Under the pieces are notes generated by a model. The model was not told where the DNA came from. It made no database searches and saw only the letters and a list, made by a program, of their open reading frames with translations. Source: Planctomycetota bacterium (lineage in GTDB: Bacteria > Planctomycetota > UBA8742 > SKZP01 > JAIOTL01). Taken from it: a stretch of 5,578 nt of DNA. The position numbers were made by a program, and so were the translations under genes. Where the stretch lies: contig JAIOTL010000375.1 in assembly GCA_021106775.1 (NCBI GenBank), forward strand, positions 1 to 5,578. Direction: 5' to 3'. This document shows, piece by piece, positions 1 through 5,578 of this stretch; positions within the stretch are counted from its first letter, which is position 1, and each line of letters opens with the position of its first letter.

Positions 1-2
1 AA

Positions 3-18
3 TGAAGCTTTGGCTTCA
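3..18. repeat. Short inverted repeat at the left edge
   Basis: TGAAGC and GCTTCA form a perfect six-base-pair stem around a four-base loop. It lies 190 bases beyond the stop of the TIR-like gene, and on the minus strand only two T are visible before the window ends, so a terminator tail cannot be judged. The rest of 1-208 is AT-rich and has no supported gene or clear terminator; a plus-strand frame ending in TAG at 37-39 could be the tail of a convergent gene but is too short to call. Confidence 0.4.
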
Positions 19-208
19 CCTGCGGCGTTCTTCAATTAGAAATTCCGAATCTCACGCAAATCTGATAAAATTCAATCATAACTATTTTTCAAACACTCCC
101 TAGTGAAAAAGCAGAAATGGAAATGGACAATTGTATCTCATTCTTTACGCAAATTGAAATTAACGAAATAATAATTTCTATTACACTGAAAAATTTATAG
201 AAAAGCAT

Positions 209-2542
209 TTAGGTTTTGCGGATTCTGCCGTTGAAACCAGAGCGTTTGAGCTTATCAAGTGCTTTCTCTGCCTGTTCTACGAATACATCTTTCAAAACCG
301 GAACCACGATTCTTGCGAGAAGCTTCTCGATTTCGGATTCTTCCATGTCGTTCATTTCCTGGATAAGCTTAATTGCTTCTCCCTTGCGATTCTCAGGCAC
401 TTTGTTCATAAATAAAGTACAATTTCCCTTGGGAATATCCCTTTTGTCAAGTTCGTCGCCAAGTTCAAGCTCATCGATTATGTCTTTATCGTCCGATTTT
501 TCAGAGATTTCAGGCTCATTAGACAACTTGATTTGCGACATACCGAATTCAGCACCGACACTTTCATCTTCGATGCTTTCATCTTCAGCATCTTCAAGAA
601 CAAGCTCATTGTCAAAAGAAAGATCGTCTTCCATACTCAGTGCTTCCTGCTTGAGTAACTCATCAATTGTTGCTGTGTCTTTTTTCTTTGAAACTACGGG
701 CTCAGGTGTATCGGAAACATTATCAATATCAATGCCAAGCTCTTCGAGTACATCAACACCGTCATTTTGGATTTCGCCTGAGATGATATCCGCATCGGTT
801 TTAAGTTGTTTTCTTCTTTTTTTCGGGCGGTTTTTCTTTGATTTTGAATTTGCACCATTTTTCAAATGTTCTGTTGTGGGTTTTTTCAATTTTCTAGTTC
901 CCACTTTCTTCTTTTCAAAAGATTCTGTTTTCTTTTTCTTTTTAACATCTGGGTCTTCATAGGTACTTGCGCTGCCAGTCCAGGGTTCAAGCTCTTCGTC
1001 TTCTGCATCCTCGACAACAGGTTTTTCATTCTTGATTTTAGGTTCTGTATGCATGTTTAGCTTTTCGATTTCAGTTTTATTTGATTCTTCTTCGACAAAT
1101 GAATCCCAATCATTGTCCTGGCTTTGATCGTCAAATTGTTTCAGTTCCACTTTTAGTTCCTCTCTTTCAGGGTCATCCAAAGATTCAGGTACAATATCAT
1201 TTTCCGCATTACTATTTAAGTCCGAAATAATATTATCTTCAATTAACTCATTTTGTTCGACTGGGGATTCTGCTTCAGTTGATTCTTCATGCTGGGGTGT
1301 CTCTTTTTCTGGCAATGTTTCTCCATCATCTTCCGACTCATCCATGTCAAAATTGTCAAAATCGAAATCTTCAAGTGACGAATTTTCAAGTTCGTCTGTA
1401 ATATCAATAATTGTTTCCTCAGATTCTATTTCGCTTTCGTCCACATCAATGTTTTTTTCTTTTTCAGGTTCTTCTGTTTCACTATCAATGACGGGTGTTT
1501 CAGAGGACATATCAGCATCAGGAATTTCTTCAATTACAATTTTTTCCTCAACTTCTTCCTCAGTTTCCTCAACAGTTTCTGTCGATTCCTCAGTTTCCTC
1601 AACAGTTTCTGTCGTTTCCTCAGTTTCCTCAACGGTTTCTGTCGATTCCTCAGTTTCCTCAACGGTTTCTGTCGTTTCCTCAGATTCCTCTTGTATTTCT
1701 TCAGATGCAATAGGTTCAGATATTGGCGGTGCGCTGAAATACGCTTGGTCTTGCTGGCTTGGCTCCTCGATTTGCGGGGCTTCCGGAATGTCGTCTGCAA
1801 TTGGAAGTGCTTGATTATTGAACGGCTCAAGGAAATCAACTGGTTCAAATTCATCGTCAGCTTCTGAAGCATCAATTGATTTTGCAGATTCAATTTCCAT
1901 TGGCTTCTGGATTATAGGCTGTTCCATTGCAATCGGCGGTTCAACAATCTGTTGTTTTTCTATAACTGGTTTTTGAGTTTCCTGCGCATTTGCATCCGCT
2001 GGTTCTACCGAGATAGGAATTGCTGTTGCCTCTTCTTTTTGCTGGGTTTCAAGCTGAAATGTTTGTGTTTTCTTTTTGTAAAGACTGTCCGAAGCCTTTA
2101 TTGCTGAGACAATATCTTTAATCAATTTTACGTATTTGTTCTTAAATGAAGGTGTATTGAACGATACACCAATAAAATCATAAAGTGGTTTCTGCAAAAA
2201 ATATGCTGGGATTTTGCATGTTTCGCGTAAAATCGAAAAAACTATCTTATGCTCAGCTTTAATATTTATTTCACGCGCTTTCACAAGCTGAAGCAGTCCG
2301 CGAGTCTGTTCAAAAAGTACATATTCGGGCGATAAAACGAATATAAAAATATCCGCTCTTATGATTTTGTCTTTGATTTGCTCCAGTTCTGCATCTGACA
2401 TATCAGCAGAAACCATGCCGAAGTGTCTCTGAAAAGGAACCCCAGAAATTTGCTTTAATGTTCCAAGCACAGCATCAGTAAAGGGTTTTGCCCATTTTTT
2501 AATACTGTTTGGCAATATTGCCAGCACGTTTATGCTACTCAT
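209..2542 (-). CDS. Large acidic multidomain protein: TIR-like N-terminus, low-complexity linker, L7/L12-like C-terminal domain
   Basis: I do not recognise this as a named gene. The 777-residue product starts at a true ATG, with GAGAG six bases upstream. Residues 4-149 alternate strands and helices like a TIR fold: strand NVLAIL, helix 14-30, helix 50-61, then ADIFIFVLSPEYV (63-75), strand KIVFSIL (99-105), IPAYF, and YDFIGVSF before a closing helix 134-149. The Glu that serves as catalytic residue in TIR NADases would align with Leu83, so enzymatic activity is doubtful. Residues 150-533 are Glu/Asp/Pro/Ser/Thr-rich and probably disordered, with four decapeptide repeats at 291-330. Residues 534-581 are Lys/Arg-rich, starting with five lysines. 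A second acidic stretch leads to residues 705-777, whose predicted beta-alpha-alpha-beta-alpha-beta order and motifs EAIKLIQEM, PVLKDV and EQAEKALDKLKRSG resemble the L7/L12 C-terminal domain. There is no signal peptide or membrane segment, so it is probably cytoplasmic. A scaffold or signalling adaptor role is inference. The CDS is certain; the domain calls are moderate. Confidence 0.9.
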   Translation of the reverse strand: MSSINVLAILPNSIKKWAKPFTDAVLGTLKQISGVPFQRHFGMVSADMSDAELEQIKDKIIRADIFIFVLSPEYVLFEQTRGLLQLVKAREINIKAEHKIVFSILRETCKIPAYFLQKPLYDFIGVSFNTPSFKNKYVKLIKDIVSAIKASDSLYKKKTQTFQLETQQKEEATAIPISVEPADANAQETQKPVIEKQQIVEPPIAMEQPIIQKPMEIESAKSIDASEADDEFEPVDFLEPFNNQALPIADDIPEAPQIEEPSQQDQAYFSAPPISEPIASEEIQEESEETTETVEETEESTETVEETEETTETVEETEESTETVEETEEEVEEKIVIEEIPDADMSSETPVIDSETEEPEKEKNIDVDESEIESEETIIDITDELENSSLEDFDFDNFDMDESEDDGETLPEKETPQHEESTEAESPVEQNELIEDNIISDLNSNAENDIVPESLDDPEREELKVELKQFDDQSQDNDWDSFVEEESNKTEIEKLNMHTEPKIKNEKPVVEDAEDEELEPWTGSASTYEDPDVKKKKKTESFEKKKVGTRKLKKPTTEHLKNGANSKSKKNRPKKRRKQLKTDADIISGEIQNDGVDVLEELGIDIDNVSDTPEPVVSKKKDTATIDELLKQEALSMEDDLSFDNELVLEDAEDESIEDESVGAEFGMSQIKLSNEPEISEKSDDKDIIDELELGDELDKRDIPKGNCTLFMNKVPENRKGEAIKLIQEMNDMEESEIEKLLARIVVPVLKDVFVEQAEKALDKLKRSGFNGRIRKT
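1558..1677 (-). repeat. Four tandem 30-bp repeats encoding a TETVEETEE[S/T] decapeptide
   Basis: Four head-to-tail 30-bp units start at 1558, 1588, 1618 and 1648. They differ at only two sites within the unit. A degenerate partial fifth copy follows at 1678-1690. The units encode the decapeptides at residues 291-330 of the acidic protein, with the tenth residue running S, T, S, then E where the array ends. Because the unit is a multiple of three, copy-number change would keep the reading frame and alter linker length by ten residues per unit. The repeat also leaves long Ser/Val-rich open frames on the opposite strand, which are not genes. Confidence 0.95.
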
Positions 2543-2548
2543 TTAATA

Positions 2549-2553
2549 CTCTC
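2549..2553 (-). promoter_or_regulatory. Probable ribosome binding site of the TIR-like gene
   Basis: On the minus strand GAGAG lies six bases before the ATG at 2542. It is a partial Shine-Dalgarno match at normal spacing and supports that ATG as the start. The next in-frame Met is residue 43, which would remove the first strand and helix of the TIR-like domain. Confidence 0.5.
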
Positions 2554-2575
2554 ACAGATGTTCTACGAAGATACA

Positions 2576-2605
2576 ATATTAAAATAAATTCAAGGGAAAT
2601 TTCAA
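2576..2605 (-). promoter_or_regulatory. Candidate proximal promoter of the TIR-like gene
   Basis: On the minus strand TTGAAA (2600-2605) and TAATAT (2576-2581) are 18 bases apart, which would start transcription near 2569 and give a leader of about 27 bases. The -10 matches the housekeeping consensus at only four of six positions, and the region is so AT-rich that chance matches are likely. Confidence 0.25.
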
Positions 2606-2636
2606 ACAAATATAAAAAAAAAGTTCATTATCTGTT

Positions 2637-2664
2637 TTTATAGCAATTTTCCCAAGTAGTTCAA
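2637..2664 (-). promoter_or_regulatory. Candidate distal promoter of the TIR-like gene
   Basis: On the minus strand TTGAAC (2659-2664) and TATAAA (2637-2642) are separated by 16 bases, giving a -10 that matches the sigma-70 consensus at five of six positions. It would give a leader of nearly 90 bases containing a run of nine T. It is the better of the two candidates in this gap. TGAAC is also -35-like for ECF sigma factors, so control by the neighbouring sigma factor cannot be excluded, although the -10 looks housekeeping. Confidence 0.35.
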
Positions 2665-2757
2665 GTTTTTTGCGAAGGATGTAAAAGTGCAAATATATTG
2701 AAAACATCTAGATTACTTATTTATCATATTATCGGATAAATCGAAAGCCAATTCCGT

Positions 2758-3441
2758 TTATTTATCGTAATATTGTAGCCATAATTCCTTGAAGATTTTT
2801 CGGGCATGATGCAATCGCCATCTTACTGTCGCATGAGGAATATCAAGGGAATCACTAATTTCTTTACTGCTTTTATTATCAAGCTCACGCAGCACAAGTA
2901 CGGTTTTATAGGGTTCAGACATCATATCAAGGATTTTATAGACCCATTTTGCACGCTCTTCAAGCTCAATGTTTTCGGTTGGGGGTTCAGTATTTTTATC
3001 CGGGAAAATTTCCTGCAATTCATCGATATTTATGTTGCTGGTTTGATTTTTCTTCCGCAGAAAATCAATTGAGGCATTCACAACGATTCGGTATAGCCAG
3101 GTGAAAAAATTCCGGTTTGTATCGAATTTATACAAGGTTTTGAAGGCTTTTAAGAGTGCTTCCTGAACAATATCTTGAGCATCTTCCTGGTTGTGAACGA
3201 ACTTGTACGCAGTCCAGAAGCATCTATCGTGGTATTTATCCACCAGCACATAAAACGATGCCTGATCGCCATTAATGCATTTTTCGATCAGCAACCTATC
3301 ATCGTTTTTAGCTGAGGAACTGTTCACACAAGCCCTTTGCACGAATTCAGGGGAATTTTGAGGAGTAATCTTGCAGGCAGTTTCAATTCGAGCGGAAACA
3401 TCCCGGGTGTTTATAATTATTTTACAAAGTTTAACGCTCAA
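2758..3441 (-). CDS. ECF-type (sigma-70 family, RpoE-like) RNA polymerase sigma factor
   Basis: The product is a small sigma factor that would direct RNA polymerase to a dedicated promoter set. Region 2 spans about residues 48-130 and includes the DAQDIVQEALLKAF helix (87-100) that contacts the polymerase clamp, followed by FTWLYRIVVNASIDFLRK (113-130), which recognises the -10 element. A 30-residue polar linker leads to region 4 (about 161-222), with the helix-turn-helix SSKEISDSLDIPHATVRWRL that reads the -35 element. No extra C-terminal domain is present. The frame has no ATG: the longest version starts at TTG 3441 (227 residues). GTG at 3325-3327 is preceded by AAAGGG and would give 189 residues, closer to the usual ECF length, so the first 38 residues may not be translated. 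No zinc-finger or membrane anti-sigma gene adjoins it in this window. The target regulon is unknown; autoregulation or control of the TIR-like gene downstream is possible but unproven. Confidence 0.93.
   Translation of the reverse strand: MSVKLCKIIINTRDVSARIETACKITPQNSPEFVQRACVNSSSAKNDDRLLIEKCINGDQASFYVLVDKYHDRCFWTAYKFVHNQEDAQDIVQEALLKAFKTLYKFDTNRNFFTWLYRIVVNASIDFLRKKNQTSNINIDELQEIFPDKNTEPPTENIELEERAKWVYKILDMMSEPYKTVLVLRELDNKSSKEISDSLDIPHATVRWRLHHARKIFKELWLQYYDK
3333..3338 (-). promoter_or_regulatory. Shine-Dalgarno-like AAAGGG before an internal GTG start of the sigma gene
   Basis: On the minus strand AAAGGG ends five bases before the in-frame GTG at 3325-3327. It is a better ribosome binding site than the weak GAAGAA ahead of the TTG at 3441. 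It favours a 189-residue sigma factor beginning nine residues before region 2, at the size typical of the family. Confidence 0.4.
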
Positions 3442-3497
3442 ACAAAGTTCTTCGACGGTGAGAAAACTTGCTAATCACCAAAAAAATTGAAAATTCT

Positions 3498-3526
3498 TAA
3501 TTAATACGCATCACGGGTGAGTTTCA
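3498..3526 (-). promoter_or_regulatory. Candidate promoter of the ECF sigma gene
   Basis: On the minus strand TGAAAC (3521-3526) lies 17 bases before TAATTA (3498-3503), placing a start site near 3490, between the upstream terminator and the sigma gene. TGAAAC resembles the GAAC-type -35 of ECF sigma factors and could mean autoregulation, but the -10 is not a clear ECF type. It is a single weak match in AT-rich DNA. Confidence 0.25.
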
Positions 3527-3560
3527 GGATGTAATTTCGCAAAAAATTTCACGATTCGGA

Positions 3561-3595
3561 CAAAGAAAACCCCTGATAATATAATCAGGGATTCC
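3561..3595 (-). terminator. Rho-independent terminator of the TPR/pseudopeptidase gene
   Basis: Reading the minus strand, CCCTGAT and ATCAGGG form a seven-base-pair stem around the six-base loop TATATT (3571-3590). Outer U-G and A-U pairs can extend it by about three pairs. It is followed at once by GTTTTCTTTG, a U-rich tail. It lies about 25 bases beyond the stop codon at 3617-3619, the expected place, and it separates this gene from the sigma gene. Confidence 0.8.
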
Positions 3596-3616
3596 ATTCG
3601 GGTTTCGATTTAGTGC

Positions 3617-5578
3617 CTATTTCTTGTTGGATTTGGATTTTGCGAGCTCAATCGTGAGTTTCAATTCGCGTGCTTCCTGCGTGTCGTTAATTTCAATGGC
3701 TTTTGCGACCATTTCAAGAGCAATATCGTATTTCTTCGCATTCTTATAAGCCTTTGCGGATTTCAAATATAATTCTGCCTTCATTTTGTCAAGTTTGACG
3801 AAGTTCAGACAGACTAGCCACTCAAGACCGGCAGCATCCCAAAGCTCCGCCTGTTCGCATGAGCTCGCATACAATTCATGCAGATTCTCAAGCCCATTCG
3901 GAATATTGTTCATGTGCGGAATCGATTCAACAACTCCGCGCAGCCAATACGCAATCGAAACACTGTCATTCTGCGTAATACAATATTTCGCGAGGGCAAT
4001 TCGCGCGCCAAGCTGAAGTTCCGTCAGCTCGCACATCTTCTCCGCAACCCGAAGCACGCTCAAATTTTCGTTATTCGCTCCAAGTATCTGCATCAGATAC
4101 AAATATGCGTTGCCAGCACCGACAAAATCAGGAAATCCTTCCACCGCCTTCTCGAAATATTTTTTCGCATCCGTTGGCGAATCCTGCTGATACAAGCGTC
4201 CAAGCAGGATATAAAGTTCATAATCCGCAAAGCCATTGTCAACAGCATTTGTCAGGTATTCAATTGCTTCCGATTGCATAACCACATTTCCACCTGCTTT
4301 CTCCAACGTCTGCAATCCCTTGAGATACAACGCGAATTTATCGTTTGAATCCTTGGTGTAAATCTCGTTTGCGAGTTTATACGCATCCTCCTTCATGCCG
4401 TTGCAGTAATACGCCCAGGCAAGAGCAGGTTTCACGCTTTTATCACTGTCGTTTTCATACTTTAATATTAATTTATGAAGCTCAAACAAATCCGGACGGG
4501 TGACCACTTTCACACGATCGATGAACTTAGATTTTATATAAAGCTTGAATTTCTCATCGAACTTTGCTGCGGATAATTCTGTAACCGCTGCAATTGCTTG
4601 CTCAAGTGTTTTATTCTGCGCAAAAAGTTTAAGCATTTTATTGAAAATTTCAACACCACCGTGCTTTTCAACCAGCATTTTCATCATCAAACTCGCCTGA
4701 AACACTGCGAATTTCTCCGTTTTTGTGCTGACAACTGCATAACTGATATTCGAAATTTTAATGAGATTATCCTTGAAAAACCTGTTAACAAGCGCAAGCT
4801 GCTGATGCATTCGCCATTCTTTCCGGTATTGCGTCAAAGCATATTGCGTGCTGCCCTTCATAAATACTGTCGGCACATTCCCGCTGCTCATCTGAATCTG
4901 AAAAGTTTTCTCAATTTCGCGCCGGATGATTCTTCGCCAGCTAAAAGTGCCAGGATCCGATGCCTGCGGAAGTGCCAGCGTGATTAGCCGTCCGAAAGAT
5001 TCTCCGAAGGTCTGAATGCCTGGAAGCCCGATAGTCCTTGCACCAAAATCGTCCAACCTGTGAAAACCCTCAACAATTATGGGCGTTACTGGTTTGAAAC
5101 CGTATTTTTTCTGTAAGTCAGCGAAATCGGACATCAGCGCGTGTTCGAAATACGGGTACATTATGTCGAATGCACTTTCGTGCAGCTTGATTGTGAAATT
5201 CCCGTCTCGCGAGGTTTGCGACTTGAATTCCTCCTGCAGAACCCGCAAAGTCTGCGACAAATTGAGTGTGAAAAGTTTATTGCGCAATGTATCGTTGAAA
5301 TTCGCTGATTTTAACAGTTCATACGCCCGTTTCTCATCAAGTCCCTGCTTTGCATATGCGAAACCGAGTTGTTTCTGCAAGCCGTAATTTTTAGGTGTAA
5401 GTTTCAGCCCTTTTTCACCCAGTTTAACCGCATCCGCCAATTTTAAGGCATTGGTGAGCCCCTGCACAATCGGCACATAAAAATTATTATATTTCTGGAT
5501 GTTTTCGACAACTTTTCTCTCAATCTCATCGAATTCTTTTTTGTAGCCAAGGTGCAGACAATTCAACGCTTTCAAGGA
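3617..5578 (-). CDS. TPR-repeat protein with degenerate peptidase-MA-like (gluzincin) domain, 5' end missing
   Basis: This is the C-terminal part of a larger protein. The frame is open to the window edge, and the codon at 5573-5575 (TTG) is an internal Leu rather than a real start; sequence there is already repeat-like. Numbering from that Leu: residues 1-110 are helical TPR-type (LGEKGLKLTPKNYGLQKQLG); about 125-360 match the peptidase MA layout, including RTIGLPGIQTFGESFG (180-195), PGTFSW (208-213) and the former zinc helix. The canonical HExxH reads REIEK (219-223), and the Glu of the downstream EG motif, 17 residues after the second His, is Lys240, so all zinc ligands are lost. Residues 365-645 are further TPR-like helical pairs (ALAWAYYCNGMKEDAYKLA, YELYILLGRLYQ, AKAYKNAKKYDIALEMVAKAIEIN). 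The likely role is non-catalytic protein binding. Where it acts cannot be told without the N-terminus. Peptidase-MA/TPR proteins are known in planctomycetes and related groups. A terminator follows it. Confidence 0.88.
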   Translation of the reverse strand, partial: SLKALNCLHLGYKKEFDEIERKVVENIQKYNNFYVPIVQGLTNALKLADAVKLGEKGLKLTPKNYGLQKQLGFAYAKQGLDEKRAYELLKSANFNDTLRNKLFTLNLSQTLRVLQEEFKSQTSRDGNFTIKLHESAFDIMYPYFEHALMSDFADLQKKYGFKPVTPIIVEGFHRLDDFGARTIGLPGIQTFGESFGRLITLALPQASDPGTFSWRRIIRREIEKTFQIQMSSGNVPTVFMKGSTQYALTQYRKEWRMHQQLALVNRFFKDNLIKISNISYAVVSTKTEKFAVFQASLMMKMLVEKHGGVEIFNKMLKLFAQNKTLEQAIAAVTELSAAKFDEKFKLYIKSKFIDRVKVVTRPDLFELHKLILKYENDSDKSVKPALAWAYYCNGMKEDAYKLANEIYTKDSNDKFALYLKGLQTLEKAGGNVVMQSEAIEYLTNAVDNGFADYELYILLGRLYQQDSPTDAKKYFEKAVEGFPDFVGAGNAYLYLMQILGANNENLSVLRVAEKMCELTELQLGARIALAKYCITQNDSVSIAYWLRGVVESIPHMNNIPNGLENLHELYASSCEQAELWDAAGLEWLVCLNFVKLDKMKAELYLKSAKAYKNAKKYDIALEMVAKAIEINDTQEARELKLTIELAKSKSNKK

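Noticed and set aside
165..178. Terminator after the TIR-like gene
   Set aside because: GAAAT/ATTTC makes a five-pair AT-rich stem with no following U-tract; such stems are expected by chance in this DNA.
216..962. Long plus-strand open frame of 248 codons, Ser/Phe-rich
   Set aside because: It overlaps the coding strand of the TIR-like gene throughout and has the Ser/Phe bias expected from complementing Glu/Asp/Lys codons.
1558..1690. CRISPR array
   Set aside because: The units are directly abutting with no unique spacers, and they are in frame within a coding sequence.
1344..1814. Plus-strand open frame with a Ser/Val-rich repeat
   Set aside because: It is the antisense reading of the acidic Glu/Thr repeat region; a repeat that is a multiple of three keeps all frames open. 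Composition is low-complexity and there is no independent start signal.
1534..1893. Second minus-strand open frame rich in Arg/Lys/Leu over the repeat
   Set aside because: It is a frame-shifted shadow inside the 777-residue gene, created by the same repeats; no ribosome binding site or recognisable fold.
2719..2741. Terminator after the sigma gene
   Set aside because: The stem (ATTTATC/GATAAAT, loop of nine) contains one G-C pair and is not followed by a T-run on the minus strand, so it is too weak.
2758..3441. Redox-sensing role for the sigma factor because of cysteines at 6, 23, 38, 55 and 74
   Set aside because: They form no CxxC or HxxxCxxC motif, and three of the five lie in a stretch that may not be translated.
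5573..5575. Start codon of the TPR protein at TTG 5575
   Set aside because: The frame continues upstream to the edge and the sequence at this point is already mid-repeat helix, with no leader or binding site, so the gene is truncated by the window.

Overview
The window carries three genes, all on the minus strand, so transcription runs from high to low coordinates. The DNA is AT-rich. Nothing is a universal marker, so the host can only be guessed: a TPR/peptidase-MA-type protein plus an ECF sigma factor fits an uncultivated AT-rich bacterium, possibly of the PVC or FCB groups. I would not name a phylum from this sequence.

Layout in transcription order. (1) Positions 5578-3617 hold the C-terminal 653 codons of a large TPR protein that continues beyond the right edge. 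Inside the TPRs sits a domain that looks like the gluzincin 'peptidase MA' fold, but all three zinc ligands appear to be replaced by Arg/Lys, so it is probably a pseudoprotease. A good intrinsic terminator follows at 3561-3595. (2) Positions 3441-2758 encode an ECF-type RNA polymerase sigma factor with clear regions 2 and 4. It has no ATG start and no anti-sigma gene next to it. (3) After a 215-bp AT-rich gap with two possible promoters, positions 2542-209 encode a 777-residue protein that I cannot match to a named gene. It reads as a TIR-like N-terminal domain, a long acidic low-complexity linker with a four-copy decapeptide repeat, a strongly basic block, and a C-terminal domain resembling the ribosomal protein L7/L12 C-terminal domain.

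The terminator makes gene 1 a separate transcription unit. The sigma factor and the TIR-like gene may be functionally linked because they are co-oriented neighbours, but the gap and the candidate promoters mean an operon is not proven. The most interesting items are the TIR-like/acidic/basic/L7-L12-like architecture and the systematically erased zinc site in the TPR protein. Positions 1-208 contain no supported gene, only a short inverted repeat at the left edge. No tRNA, rRNA, CRISPR array or mobile element was seen.
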